A stretch of DNA of 64,000 nt from an uncultured Verrucomicrobiota bacterium. GTDB lineage: Bacteria > Verrucomicrobiota > Kiritimatiellia > Kiritimatiellales > Tichowtungiaceae. The translations under genes and the position numbers were made by a program. Within the stretch, counting starts at the first letter, position 1; every line of letters starts with the position of its first letter. The notes beneath the pieces are model-generated. The model searched no databases and had not been told where the DNA came from. It saw only the letters and a list, made by a program, of their open reading frames with translations. The stretch covers positions 1 through 64,000 of the forward strand of contig CAIKGD010000071.1 in assembly GCA_903826865.1 (NCBI GenBank). Reading direction: 5' to 3'. Of this stretch, positions 42,350 through 52,955 are shown in pieces.

Positions 42350-43837
42350 ATGAACTCTGAACACAAAACTCCCGAACAGCTTGCCGAAGCGGCCCGCAAA
42401 GAACTGGCCGGACTGAAAAAACCGCTCTCGCCGAAACAGCGGATGGCCATCCCGGCGCAGGAAATGCCCGCACAGGATCCCGCCGTACGGCGCGGCAATA
42501 TGCAGGAAGTCGCACTGGGTTATTCCGAAGAACAGGCCAAACTCGAGGCCGAACGCTGCCTGCAATGCCCGACCAAGCCCTGTATCAAGGGCTGCCCCGT
42601 CAGCATTGATATCCCCGCGTTTATTCAAAAAATCGCGGAAGGCGACTACAAAGCCTCTATCGGTATCATCCGCGAAAGCAGTCTGCTCCCCTCCGTCTGC
42701 GGGCGGGTCTGTCCGCAGGAAAGCCAGTGCCAGGAGCCCTGCACCGTCGGCAAAGCGCTTAAATCAATCGACAAAGCGGTCTCCATCGGCCGGCTCGAAC
42801 GCTATGTGGCCGACTGGGAGCGCGAAAGCGGACTGATACAGCCGTCCGCCGTAAAACCGGCGACCGGGAAAAAGGTCGGTATTATCGGCAGCGGCCCTGC
42901 CAGTATCACTGTCGCCGCCGATGTCCGCCGCGAAGGCCACGAAGTGACCGTGTTTGAAGCGTTCCACCGCCCCGGCGGCGTGCTTCTCTACGGTATCCCC
43001 GAGTTCCGCCTGCCTAAGGCGATTGTGGATCAGGAAATCAGCAGCCTCAAATCCATGGGCGTTGAAATCAAAACCGACTTTGTCATCGGCCGCACCCGCC
43101 GCCTGACCGACCTGCTCGAAAAAGACGGCTATGACGCTCTCTTCATCGGTACCGGTGCCGGCCTGCCGAAGTTCATGAATATTGAGGGCGAAAACCTCGT
43201 CGGCGTATTTTCCGCCAACGAATACCTCACCCGCGCCAATTTAATGAAGGGTTACGACACCCGCGCCGCCACGCCGATCTTTCCGTCAAAAAAAGTCGCT
43301 GTACTTGGCGGCGGCAACGTCGCAATGGACGCCGCCCGCAGCGCCATCCGTCTCGGCGCGGAAGAGGTTCATCTTATTTATCGCCGCACGGAAGCCGAAA
43401 TGCCCGCCCGCATCGAAGAAGTAGCTCACGCCAAAGAAGAAGGCGTCATCTTCCACCTGCTGCAAAATCCGGTTAAAATCCGCTCCGACGAACGCGGCTG
43501 GGTTTCCGGCATGCAGGTGCTCCGCTATGAACTCGGCGAACCCGACAGCTCCGGCCGCCGCCGCCCGGTTGAAATCAAAGGCAGTGAATTTGAAATGGAT
43601 GTGGATACCGTTATCGTCGCCATCGGCAACGAATCCAATCCGCTCATCCGTCAAACCACACCCGGACTGGAAACCAGTAAATGGGGCACGCTGATTGTGG
43701 ATAATACCGGAAAAACCTCGCTCGACCGCGTGTTTGCGGGCGGCGATATCGTACTCGGCGCCGCCACCGTTATTCTTGCCATGGGTGAAGGCCGCCGCGC
43801 CGCCGCCGCCATCAACAAACTGCTGGCCGAAAAATGA
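42350..43837 (+). CDS. nfnB: Nfn subunit B (glutamate synthase small-chain-like)
   Basis: The 495-residue protein has an N-terminal 4Fe-4S pair (CLQCPTKPCIKGCPV, then CGRVCPQESQCQEPC at about 110-125), then FAD (GIIGSGPASITVAADV) and NADPH (VAVLGGGNVAMDAARSA) folds. It is 21 bases after nfnA. The first codons (MNSEHKT) lie in a word array (CCGAACTTCGAACTATGAAC). Without an adjacent GltB large subunit, the Nfn assignment is much more likely than glutamate synthase. The stop overlaps the pgl start as ATGA. Confidence 0.92.
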   Translation: MNSEHKTPEQLAEAARKELAGLKKPLSPKQRMAIPAQEMPAQDPAVRRGNMQEVALGYSEEQAKLEAERCLQCPTKPCIKGCPVSIDIPAFIQKIAEGDYKASIGIIRESSLLPSVCGRVCPQESQCQEPCTVGKALKSIDKAVSIGRLERYVADWERESGLIQPSAVKPATGKKVGIIGSGPASITVAADVRREGHEVTVFEAFHRPGGVLLYGIPEFRLPKAIVDQEISSLKSMGVEIKTDFVIGRTRRLTDLLEKDGYDALFIGTGAGLPKFMNIEGENLVGVFSANEYLTRANLMKGYDTRAATPIFPSKKVAVLGGGNVAMDAARSAIRLGAEEVHLIYRRTEAEMPARIEEVAHAKEEGVIFHLLQNPVKIRSDERGWVSGMQVLRYELGEPDSSGRRRPVEIKGSEFEMDVDTVIVAIGNESNPLIRQTTPGLETSKWGTLIVDNTGKTSLDRVFAGGDIVLGAATVILAMGEGRRAAAAINKLLAEK

Positions 43838-44466
43838 AATTGCGCACGTTCCAGACAGCGGAAGAGCTTATTTTCCAATGTCTGGAAACCTTGCGGCAAA
43901 TTCTTCCGTCCCTTGGAACCCGTGACGGTGTCATGCTCGCCGGAGGCCGCACACCGCTTGAAATTTACCGCCGCGCCGCCGCTGAAAGTTTTTCAACCAG
44001 CGGCGCGCTGTTTCTGAGCGACGAGCGTTATGTTCCTGTCACGGATACGCAAAGCAACTATGGCACCATTGCTCCGTTTTTCCCGACCCTTGAAAAAATA
44101 CAAACCGGACTGCCGATTGAACAGGCTGCGCAGATTTTCCACAACGATTTACACCTGCTTAAAAATATCCCGCTCGGACTGCTTGGCCTCGGCGCAGACG
44201 GTCATACCGCTTCGCTTTTCAACCTCACAGACGCGGCGTTACGCGACGAACGGCTCGTCATTCCGGTCATAAAAACAGAAAAGCCCGACCGCATCAGCGT
44301 GACGCCGGCCCTGCTCCGCCGGATTGAAAAAATCATCATCCTCGCCACCGGCGCGGAGAAAAAAGCGATGATTGAAACTCTGCTCGAAAAGCCGGAAACC
44401 ATTCCGGCCGGTGTCGCCCTTGCCGGTCACCCGAATGTTGAAGTCTGGACCGATCAGGCACTGTAG
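43834..44466 (+). CDS. pgl: 6-phosphogluconolactonase
   Basis: The 210-residue protein of the NagB/DevB fold hydrolyses 6-phosphogluconolactone. FLSDERYVP (about residues 65-73) and LGLGADGHTASLF (about 117-129) are the family motifs. It overlaps nfnB by 4 bases, linking an oxidative pentose-phosphate step to NADPH balancing. A palindrome copy at 43871-43888 is read as F-Q-C-L-E-T. Confidence 0.93.
   Translation: MKLRTFQTAEELIFQCLETLRQILPSLGTRDGVMLAGGRTPLEIYRRAAAESFSTSGALFLSDERYVPVTDTQSNYGTIAPFFPTLEKIQTGLPIEQAAQIFHNDLHLLKNIPLGLLGLGADGHTASLFNLTDAALRDERLVIPVIKTEKPDRISVTPALLRRIEKIIILATGAEKKAMIETLLEKPETIPAGVALAGHPNVEVWTDQAL
43871..43888. repeat. Dispersed palindrome copy in pgl
   Basis: TTTTCCAATGTCTGGAAA, in frame as F-Q-C-L-E-T. 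Confidence 0.6.
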
Positions 44467-44510
44467 AAGAGGCTTCCAGCCTCTGGCCAGCGGCAGGATG
44501 TCGCTTCTAC
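44464..44510. repeat. Double-hairpin repeat, copy 1, between pgl and queH
   Basis: Two small hairpins, GAGGCTTCCAGCCTC and AGCGGCAGGATGTCGCT, sit inside outer arms TAGAAG/CTTCTA. The element joins the 3' ends of convergent genes, so a two-way terminator role is possible. It is nearly the reverse complement of 63525-63574. Confidence 0.75.
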
Positions 44511-45064
44511 CGTTTCGAAAACTCACACCCGCAGTAACTTTGGCGGTAAAGGTCGTATTCTTCGCTCAGTTCAATGCTGCGCAGAAATCCGCCTTTCTTT
44601 TTAAAGTCGATCGGGAGAAAGCGAGGGAACTGTGCGCCAATCTCAAAAATGGTGCGCGATACTTTGTGCGGACTGATCGTGAGCGTCGTGGCAAAGGCCG
44701 GGATATCCAGCCGCTCGGCCATTTGACTGGTGCGCATCAGGCTGAACTCGAAGCATTTACGGCAGCGCGCGCCCTGCTCAGGTTCATTTTCCAATCCCTG
44801 GATATGCCGCAACCATTCGTCATGATCATACTGGTCTTCTTCGATCACCAGATTCATTTTCTCGGCCAGCTTGCGTGCATGCTTGAGGCGCTTCAAATAT
44901 TCGACCGCGGGATGAATGTTGAAATTGCTGAAATAGAGCACCACCTTATACCCGTCAAGCACCAGCCGCTCGGCGGACGGTGCGGCGCACGGAGCGCAGC
45001 AGGTGTGGAGGAGAATGCGATCCGTTATCAGTTCACGGTTATCTGTTAACAGTTTTCCACTCAT
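44507..45064 (-). CDS. queH: Epoxyqueuosine reductase, QueH type
   Basis: The protein (about 185 residues from MSGKLL; a TTG at 45079 is also open) reduces epoxyqueuosine to queuosine in tRNA. The CC motif in LLHTCCAPC, the CRKC pair in GARCRKCFEF and a late YCGC give the conserved cysteines of QueH. The N-terminal stretch KLLTDNRELITDR is encoded by a word array and may not be structurally important. A palindrome copy (44787-44802) lies in the middle of the gene. Confidence 0.9.
   Translation of the reverse strand: MSGKLLTDNRELITDRILLHTCCAPCAAPSAERLVLDGYKVVLYFSNFNIHPAVEYLKRLKHARKLAEKMNLVIEEDQYDHDEWLRHIQGLENEPEQGARCRKCFEFSLMRTSQMAERLDIPAFATTLTISPHKVSRTIFEIGAQFPRFLPIDFKKKGGFLRSIELSEEYDLYRQSYCGCEFSKR
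44787..44802. repeat. Dispersed palindrome copy in queH
   Basis: TTTTCCAATCCCTGGA, a partial copy with 5-bp core arms, read I-Q-G-L-E-N. Confidence 0.5.
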
Positions 45065-45094
45065 CGGCCTAAAGTCCAAAGTCTAAAGCCTTAC
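45003..45094. repeat. Word arrays overlapping the queH 5' end
   Basis: Two adjacent arrays: GTTATC/GTTCAC-type words (45006-45040) that encode the first residues of QueH, and AAAGTC-type words (45068-45092) in the gap to tgt. The second resembles the element at 4973-5038. No second arm is evident for either. Confidence 0.5.
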
Positions 45095-45095
45095 T

Positions 45096-47272
<2,177 letters not shown>

Positions 47273-47274
47273 AA

Positions 47275-47372
47275 GAGTGGAATGATGGAATACTGGAATA
47301 TTGGAATATTGAAAAGATAAACATCCGCCGTCCTTCCTTTCCAACATTCCACCATTCCATTATTCCTTTCCA
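47275..47372. repeat. Inverted repeat of short words (TGGAAT type)
   Basis: The left arm (47278-47314) is GGAATGATGGAATACTGG-type words at 8-base spacing. The right arm (47337-47370) carries the complementary TTCCAACATTCCACCATTCC series. It fills the divergent gap between queA and queE, so it sits in both 5' regions. Confidence 0.75.
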
Positions 47373-47416
47373 GCCTCACCTGTTGCTATGCTTCCGTCCG
47401 AAACTTGAAACAACCT

Positions 47417-48190
47417 ATGACTACGACAAAACAGCTTTCCGCTTTTGTGAGCGAGATATTCAGCTCTGCGCAGGGCGAAGGGGTCAATATCGGCCGCCGT
47501 CAGCTTTTTGTGCGTTTCTGCGAATGCCACCGCAACTGCCTCTACTGCGATACACCGGTGGAACGGACGGAATCCGTCGCCATTGAACAGGAGCCGGGCA
47601 GCGGTAAGTTTGAGACCGTCCCTAACCCGCTGACGGTAAGACAGCTGCTTGACCTGCTGGCCGGGCTGAACCGCCCCGAATTCGCCCACGACGACCTGTT
47701 TATCACCGGCGGCGAACCGCTGCTGCAGGCGGACTTTGTGGCCGTTTTTCTGCCGGAAGCCCGCAAACAGCTCGATCTGCCGGTTCATCTTGAAACCAGC
47801 GGCGACCTGCCGGAAGAATTCGCCAAAACGGTCGAATGGATAGACCACGTTCTGATGGACATCAAACTCCCCAGCGTCACCGGCGAACCGGAAGCGTGGG
47901 CAATGCACCGCGATTTTCTCGATATAATCGAAGGCGAAGGCACCGGTGCAACTATTAAACTGGTGGTCGGCGCGGATACCTCCGATGCGGATCTCACGCA
48001 GGCGGCGGAAATCATTCGTACCTCGGGTTCGCAGGCCGCCGTAGTTCTGCAGCCGATGACCGCCGCTTCGAAAACCAGCCGTGTGCCGTCAGCCGGACAG
48101 GTACTGGCGTGGCAGTCGCAGATGGCCGTCGCACTCGGGCGCAGTGTGCGGGTTATTCCCCAATGCCATAAGATGATGGGACTTTTGTGA
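47417..48190 (+). CDS. queE: 7-carboxy-7-deazaguanine synthase (radical SAM)
   Basis: Starting at MTTTKQLSAFVSEIFSS gives 257 residues (an ATG at 47405 adds four). SSAQGEGVNIGR and the radical-SAM motif C-x3-C-x2-C in CHRNCLYC (about residues 41-48) identify QueE, which forms the deazapurine ring from carboxytetrahydropterin. FITGGEPLLQ and IDHVLMDIKLPS follow the family pattern. It starts the rightward queE-queC-queD group. Confidence 0.92.
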   Translation: MTTTKQLSAFVSEIFSSAQGEGVNIGRRQLFVRFCECHRNCLYCDTPVERTESVAIEQEPGSGKFETVPNPLTVRQLLDLLAGLNRPEFAHDDLFITGGEPLLQADFVAVFLPEARKQLDLPVHLETSGDLPEEFAKTVEWIDHVLMDIKLPSVTGEPEAWAMHRDFLDIIEGEGTGATIKLVVGADTSDADLTQAAEIIRTSGSQAAVVLQPMTAASKTSRVPSAGQVLAWQSQMAVALGRSVRVIPQCHKMMGLL

Positions 48191-48224
48191 ATGGGATGGT
48201 GGAATAAAGGATTGATGGATCACT

Positions 48225-48303
48225 GGTAGGGACGGATCGCCGAGCCGTCCGCCCTTCGATCAGACTCAAGGCAGGCGGCGCTCTCGGCGATAGCGCCCTA
48301 CCT
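48225..48303. repeat. Compound hairpin repeat between queE and queC
   Basis: Outer arms GGTAGGG and CCCTACC enclose GGACGG...CCGTCC and GGCGCTCTCGGCGATAGCGCC hairpins. Word-like DNA (GGATGGTGGAATAAAGGATT) precedes it at 48192-48220. It looks like a third REP-type family. Confidence 0.65.
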
Positions 48304-48315
48304 AAAACGGTACGT

Positions 48316-49002
48316 ATGATGAAAAAGAAAGCAGTTGTATTATTGAGCGGCGGGCTGGATTCGGCAACCGCGCTGGCAATGGCCAAGGCGCAAGGTTTTG
48401 ACTGCTACGCCCTCTCCTTCCGCTACGGACAGCGCCACGCCGTTGAACTGGAATGCGCGGCGCGGATTGCAAAAAAACACGGCGTCACGGAACACCGCAC
48501 GGTCACCATTGATCTCGGTACATTCGGCGGCTCTGCGCTGACCGACCTGAGCATTCCCGTACCGCACAAACCGGGTGCGGCGGACGAAATTCCGGTCACC
48601 TATGTTCCGGCGCGCAACACGGTTTTCCTTTCCTATGCGCTGGCGTGGGCGGAAGTGCTCGGCAGTTTCGACATTTTCATCGGCGTCAACGCACTCGACT
48701 ACAGCGGCTATCCCGACTGCCGTCCAGAATTTATCGCCGCCTACGAGAAGATGGCCAATCTCGCCACCAAGGCCGCCGTCCACGGCGGCCGGAAACTGAC
48801 CATCCACACGCCGCTCATTCATCTGACCAAAGCGCAGATTATTCAAAAGGGGCTGGAGCTGGGCGTGGACTACGGCGTAACGTCCAGCTGTTACGACCCG
48901 GCACCCGATGGCGCGGCCTGCGGCACCTGCGATTCCTGCCGTCTGCGCCTCAAAGGATTCAAGGATGCCGGCGCAAAAGACCCCAGAAACTATAAGGGAT
49001 GA
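48316..49002 (+). CDS. queC: 7-cyano-7-deazaguanine synthase
   Basis: The 228-residue ATP-dependent enzyme makes preQ0. The PP-loop [12 protein letters not shown], the [12 protein letters not shown] segment and the C-terminal zinc site [20 protein letters not shown] are present. It follows queE after the compound hairpin repeat and precedes queD. Confidence 0.96.
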   Translation: MMKKKAVVLLSGGLDSATALAMAKAQGFDCYALSFRYGQRHAVELECAARIAKKHGVTEHRTVTIDLGTFGGSALTDLSIPVPHKPGAADEIPVTYVPARNTVFLSYALAWAEVLGSFDIFIGVNALDYSGYPDCRPEFIAAYEKMANLATKAAVHGGRKLTIHTPLIHLTKAQIIQKGLELGVDYGVTSSCYDPAPDGAACGTCDSCRLRLKGFKDAGAKDPRNYKG

Positions 49003-49068
49003 ACGATAAACTATGAATTCGGAATTCAACCTGCGTTCATCGTTCATAATTTATCAATCATCGTTATA
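48996..49068. repeat. Inverted repeat of short words (GATGAAC type)
   Basis: The left arm GGATGAACGATAAACTATGA (48996-49015) and the right arm TTCATCGTTCATAATTTATC (49036-49055) plus CAATCATCG are near-complementary. It overlaps the queC stop region and ends just before the queD ribosome site. Confidence 0.7.
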
Positions 49069-49081
49069 AAAAGGAGCTGTT

Positions 49082-49444
49082 ATGGCTGAAATGGAAATTT
49101 ATAAAACCCTGCGATTCGATGCCGCCCACCGCCTGACCGGCGTACCGCCGACTCACAAATGTTCGGCGATGCACGGCCACGGCTTCGAAATTGAAGTGTA
49201 CCTGCGCGGCCCGGTTGACCCGAAGACCGGTTTTGTCATGGACTTCGGCGATCTCGCCAAGGTGTGTGAACCCGTCGTTAAACAGCTCGACCACGCCATC
49301 CTGAACGATATTGAAGGGCTTGAAAATCCGACCAGCGAGAATATGAGCGTCTGGGTCTGGAAAAAACTGAAACCGCAGCTCCCCCTGCTCTCCAAAATTG
49401 TCATCAAAGAAACCGAAACCTCCGGATGTATCTATCGCGGATAG
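49082..49444 (+). CDS. queD: 6-carboxy-5,6,7,8-tetrahydropterin synthase
   Basis: The 120-residue protein makes the pterin precursor of queuosine. Zinc histidines are in FDAAHRL and in GHGFEIEV (about residues 15 and 31), with the catalytic Cys in THKCSAMHGHG. LDHAILND and SVWVWKKL fit the family. A strong AAGGAG ribosome site precedes it. Confidence 0.94.
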   Translation: MAEMEIYKTLRFDAAHRLTGVPPTHKCSAMHGHGFEIEVYLRGPVDPKTGFVMDFGDLAKVCEPVVKQLDHAILNDIEGLENPTSENMSVWVWKKLKPQLPLLSKIVIKETETSGCIYRG

Positions 49445-49459
49445 ACCGTAAGGGCCTTT

Positions 49460-50122
49460 ATGCTGAAGCAGTTTCTCGAAAAGCTGTCTGCTCTGTGCGC
49501 CAAAAAAGCTCCGTTTGATCCGGCTGTGCTGAACGATCCGGTGGCGCTCCGGACAGCCTGGACGCCCGTCCGCAATGGCGGTGCCAGCTTCCAGACCCAT
49601 CGGCTGGTAACCGTTCACCCGTACCGGATGGAATTCCGCCCGACAGCCGGATTGCTGATGTTCGGCGCCTTTTTCATGGCGATGGGAGGTTGTGCTGTCG
49701 GTGCCCCGATGAGCCTTCTGTTTAAAACCGGCGCCCCGTCCACCGCCCTGATCGCCATCCTGCCGATGCTGATCGGGCTGGTCTTTATGCTGGTCGGGGT
49801 CGTGCTCATCCGTAGCGGAATCGTTCCAATCGTAATCGATAAAGAAGAAAAGGCTGTCTGGAAGGGCCGGAAATCGCCGCGCGAGGTTTTCAACGTCAGC
49901 GAACTTAAAAATTTTGCGGAAATAAAAAACATCCATGCGCTGCAGTTGATTTCAGAACACTGCACCGGAAGCAAAAGTTCATACACCAGTTACGAGCTGA
50001 ATCTGGTTCTCACAGACGGACAGCGCATCAACCTCGTTGATCACGGCAACCGGAAAAAACTGATCGCCGACGCTCAGACATTGGCAGAATTTCTGGAAGT
50101 CCCGCTGTGGGACGCGCTGTAA
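49460..50122 (+). CDS. Two-span membrane protein of unknown function
   Basis: The 220-residue protein has two adjacent transmembrane helices (about residues 65-88 and 96-118: MFGAFFMAMGGCAVGA..., ALIAILPMLIGLVFMLVGVV) and a C-terminal soluble part with beta-strand character (IVIDKEEKAVWKG...YELNLVLTDGQRINLVDHG), reminiscent of small PH-like membrane proteins. It follows queD by 15 bases and may be co-transcribed, but no link to queuosine is known to me. Confidence 0.65.
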   Translation: MLKQFLEKLSALCAKKAPFDPAVLNDPVALRTAWTPVRNGGASFQTHRLVTVHPYRMEFRPTAGLLMFGAFFMAMGGCAVGAPMSLLFKTGAPSTALIAILPMLIGLVFMLVGVVLIRSGIVPIVIDKEEKAVWKGRKSPREVFNVSELKNFAEIKNIHALQLISEHCTGSKSSYTSYELNLVLTDGQRINLVDHGNRKKLIADAQTLAEFLEVPLWDAL

Positions 50123-50136
50123 GGGAATCTGGGTGC

Positions 50137-50236
50137 GCTTAACGACAGAACTGAGCGACGCGGGCGGCCCTGCGGCGCGTCCGCATTGGCAACTGACGTA
50201 GCCCGCCCGCGTTCTGCTCCAGTGATCTTGTTCGGC
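50137..50236 (-). repeat. attC-like imperfect palindrome (possible integron cassette site)
   Basis: Read on the minus strand it runs from GCCGAAC (8 bases after the stop of the ankyrin gene) to GTTAAGC about 100 bases later. The outer boxes have the arrangement RYYYAAC...GTTRRRY: the distal crossover box fits exactly and the proximal box has one mismatch. Inside are imperfect arms GAGCAGAACGCGGGCGG and CCGCCCGCGTCGCTC with unpaired extra bases, as in attC sites. The size and its place after a stop codon are those of a gene cassette. Confidence 0.5.
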
Positions 50237-50245
50237 ATATGTTGC

Positions 50246-51466
50246 TCACCATTGTCTAACGACAAAGTCGCGCACTGCACCTCTACTTGAAAGATACTCT
50301 TCAACATCATTTTTTCCGTGCAGTGCGGCCATTGATAATGCAGTTGTTCCACGCATTGACTTAACGTTTACGTCTGCGCTTTCCTCAATCAGTATTTTGA
50401 CAATAGCAAGATTGCCTTCCTTCCCTGATGCCTTCATTAAAGGGGTAAAGCCCTCTTCATCTCCCATATTGACAAGACCGTTCCTGCTTAAGAGTCGGAT
50501 CTCATTCAGATCAGCATTGGAGCAAATTGCCAAGTGTAGGTCAGTGGAATTGCAGTAGTGTCGCCTAACTAGTCCGCAATGGGAACATTTGCCGTGTTTC
50601 CAGCTATGTGAAGTAGTTCCACACGCGGAGCATTTACAGGAAGAGTCCGATACGTGAGTTTCATTGCGCGACTTGCACCACAAAAGAACCTCGTCACCGA
50701 TCATCTTTTGCAGTGCCCTTTTCGCCCACATTCTAGCGCGCGGCTCACCGGACCCCCCTTCGAGATGTCTTACTGGCAAATATATTCTCTCAAGAGCTTC
50801 GGCCGCGCGAGCATCACCCAATTCGCATAGCGCGTGGGCAGCTTCTTCGCGAACGCTCCATGATTTGTCTTCCAACGCTGCGATCAGTGCGGGCACTGCT
50901 TCTATGCCTGCAAGCGTCTTTAGGGCACCAATAGCGGTTGATCGCCCTCCCCCAGGAAATGAATAGTATGATATTGATTCGTCTTCGTATGGCTTCCGTA
51001 TGAAGTCAGTCAATGGGATCACTGCTCGCTTGTCACCCAAGACGCCTAATGCATGAGCGGCATGGGACCGCACGCGGCAAGAATCGCTTGCCAGAAGTTC
51101 AATCACGGCGGCTAAGATATCCCCTGAAAGCAGAGGCTTGAGCTGCTTGGCGGTGTTTTCATTCTTGCCCCAGTCGTCTTGATTTGGATTCCCGATGAGG
51201 TCGACAAGTAGACGTTCTGGGTTCGAAGCTCCGCAGGATTTGCATGGTCCGAGCCGATCACCCCAGTCGTGGCCCTCGTTGCGGGTCTTGGCGCATTTCG
51301 AGCATTTGCAGCCCGACCAAATGTGCTCCCCGCTTCGGGTTTTACTGCACTTGGCGCACTTCTCACAGTCCGCCGCCCAGTCGTGGCTCTCGTCGCGGGT
51401 CTTTCCGCATTTCGAGCATTTGCAGCTCGACCACTCGTGAATTCCAAGCAAACATTTCAGGTTCAT
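50246..51466 (-). CDS. Zn-ribbon repeat / HEAT / ankyrin protein, probable cassette-borne gene
   Basis: The 406-residue protein begins with three to four tandem units of the form C-x-C-x2-C-x3-R-x4-H-x-W (residues about 12-80), each a likely zinc site. HEAT/PBS-lyase-type repeats follow (RSHAAHALGVLGDKRAVIPL and VREEAAHALCELGDARAAEAL, about 130-240). A fifth zinc-ribbon unit is near 285 and two ankyrin repeats end the protein (EGFTPLMKASGKEGN, GTTALSMAALHGK). It has no catalytic motif, so scaffold or binding roles are likely. Base composition and codon use are more AT-rich than in the que genes it interrupts, and the attC-like site follows. Confidence 0.75.
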   Translation of the reverse strand: MNLKCLLGIHEWSSCKCSKCGKTRDESHDWAADCEKCAKCSKTRSGEHIWSGCKCSKCAKTRNEGHDWGDRLGPCKSCGASNPERLLVDLIGNPNQDDWGKNENTAKQLKPLLSGDILAAVIELLASDSCRVRSHAAHALGVLGDKRAVIPLTDFIRKPYEDESISYYSFPGGGRSTAIGALKTLAGIEAVPALIAALEDKSWSVREEAAHALCELGDARAAEALERIYLPVRHLEGGSGEPRARMWAKRALQKMIGDEVLLWCKSRNETHVSDSSCKCSACGTTSHSWKHGKCSHCGLVRRHYCNSTDLHLAICSNADLNEIRLLSRNGLVNMGDEEGFTPLMKASGKEGNLAIVKILIEESADVNVKSMRGTTALSMAALHGKNDVEEYLSSRGAVRDFVVRQW

Positions 51467-51756
51467 AGGGTCTTCCTCATTGCGATGTGGTGTATAATGC
51501 CGAAAAGTGTTATTGAACGAACTTTAACCTCGGTTTATGCAGTCGCTCACTTCTACATATGGTTGTAAAAGTATGGTTTAAAAGTGTGACGGTCAAGAAT
51601 GGAACCATTTTGCATAGCAAACGGTTATGAATGTGGATCGCTCTTTTAATTCACCGGTGAAGTTGTCTTTATGCAGGGCATATCAGTTCGGCACAAAGAC
51701 AATTTGTATAAAGACAACCTTGGTGTCTGTTTCGCCGGTAATTCGATGCATCCAGG
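51467..51756. other. AT-rich intergenic stretch with a perfect inverted repeat
   Basis: This 290-base gap carries no credible gene. GTTGTCTTTAT (51662-51672) and ATAAAGACAAC (51708-51718) form a perfect 11-base inverted repeat with a 35-base loop. The loop contains GTTCGGC, the same heptamer as the proximal box of the attC-like site on the other side of the ankyrin gene. It may be the other edge of the acquired segment. Confidence 0.4.
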
Positions 51757-52164
51757 TTACTGATCCAGAGAATCCACGCGGACGCTGGAGCGGATGCCGC
51801 CGCGGGCGGTGAAGTCACCGGTAACGATCAGGCGGCGCGGTTTGCAGACGGCCGTCAGGTCGGTGAAGATGCGGTTGGTGACGTCTTCGTAGAACGAGCC
51901 TTCGTTGCGAAACGCGAAGAGGAACAGCTTGAGCGATTTGCTCTCCACGCAGAGCTTGTTGGGAATGTATTCAATCTTGATGGTCGCGAAGTCGGGCTGG
52001 CCGGTGATCGGGCAGAGCGAAGTGAATTCGGACGTTTCAAAGGTGATCCAGTAGTCGCGCTGCGGGTTGGAGTTTTTGAAGGTTTCCAGAATCGAAGCAT
52101 CCGGCTTCTTCGGATAGTTCTTTTCGCCCTTCTTCAGCAGTTTCAGTCCGTCTGTGTTACTCAT
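51757..52164 (-). CDS. queF: NADPH-dependent 7-cyano-7-deazaguanine reductase
   Basis: Starting at [14 protein letters not shown] gives 135 residues, the short (unimodular) QueF class that reduces preQ0 to preQ1. The catalytic Cys is in [12 protein letters not shown], and [24 protein letters not shown] is the family signature. It is separated from the other que genes by the membrane protein and the foreign ankyrin gene, and it points the other way. Confidence 0.95.
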   Translation of the reverse strand: MSNTDGLKLLKKGEKNYPKKPDASILETFKNSNPQRDYWITFETSEFTSLCPITGQPDFATIKIEYIPNKLCVESKSLKLFLFAFRNEGSFYEDVTNRIFTDLTAVCKPRRLIVTGDFTARGGIRSSVRVDSLDQ

Positions 52165-52240
52165 GGTGTCCTCTTCTTCCAAGAAATCTTCAGTCGGCCT
52201 GTATTAAACGGATAATCGACGTGCCAGCCAAGTCCAGAGT

Positions 52241-52323
52241 GATACGAGATACGGGATACGAGATGATATTCAATCTGTTCAGCGATGGATTATCCCTCAT
52301 CACGAATCCCGTATCATGTATCT
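52241..52323. repeat. Inverted repeat of short words (GATAC type)
   Basis: The left arm GATACGAGATACGGGATACG (52241-52260) continues GAGATGATA. The right arm (52288-52323) carries the complement ending CCCGTATCATGTATC and overlaps the stop codon of the HAD gene that follows. It lies between queF and the HAD gene. Confidence 0.75.
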
Positions 52324-52955
52324 GTAAAAAACCCAACCAGTTCCCCGAAACCGTTCCAGACCTGATCGGCGGTAAATTTTCCGGTGTTGCCGATGCCGTA
52401 CGTCACAAAGCCGCTTTTGACGCCGGCGTTGTGAGCAACTTCCAGATCGGTATGGTGGTCGCCAAGCATCCAGGTGTTTTCCGGCTGCACGCCGGATTCT
52501 TCCATCAGCGCAAAGATGCCGTCCGGCGCAGGTTTCAGGTTCGGCAGGTCGCCGCCGCCCAGAATTCGGAAAAAAAGCGCATCCACGCCGAGATGTTTTA
52601 AAATCGCCCGCGACGGATCGCCCGGCTTGTTGCTGAGTACGGCCAGTGCATGACCGGCCGCGGCCAGTTTTTTCAAGCCGTCGGTAACGCCCGGATAAAG
52701 CGCCGTTTCATCCAGCATGTGTTCGGCATAGAGCTTTCGATTGAGCGCGATGGCCTCATCTACATTCAAATCCACCTCTTGCAGTGCCCGCTCGACCAGC
52801 TTGCGAACGCCGTCGCCGATATAACTTTCAACCGCTTCCATACTGAGCGGCGGCAGGCCGTAATGCGCGCGCATCAGGTTAATGCCGGTTACCAGATCAG
52901 CCCGCGTATCCGCCAGCGTTCCGTCCAGATCGAAAATCAAAAGCTGTTTTTTCAT
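52314..52955 (-). CDS. HAD phosphatase, phosphoglycolate phosphatase-like
   Basis: The 213-residue HAD-IA hydrolase has motif I FDLDGTLADT, motif II LAVLSNKP, motif III Lys in NLKPAPDG and motif IV WMLGDHHTDLEVAHNAG. The sequence is closest in style to Gph. The last codons are made by the word repeat. It overlaps the next HAD gene's stop by 4 bases (ATGA). Confidence 0.85.
   Translation of the reverse strand: MKKQLLIFDLDGTLADTRADLVTGINLMRAHYGLPPLSMEAVESYIGDGVRKLVERALQEVDLNVDEAIALNRKLYAEHMLDETALYPGVTDGLKKLAAAGHALAVLSNKPGDPSRAILKHLGVDALFFRILGGGDLPNLKPAPDGIFALMEESGVQPENTWMLGDHHTDLEVAHNAGVKSGFVTYGIGNTGKFTADQVWNGFGELVGFFTDT

Noticed and set aside
42350-43837. Glutamate synthase small subunit (GltD)
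   Set aside because: No large GltB subunit is near, and the direct partner is an FNR-type NfnA, so the Nfn complex is the better call.
50246-51466. Ankyrin/HEAT gene as a toxin or defence effector
   Set aside because: No nuclease, protease or ADP-ribosyltransferase motif is visible and no immunity or defence partner gene is adjacent.
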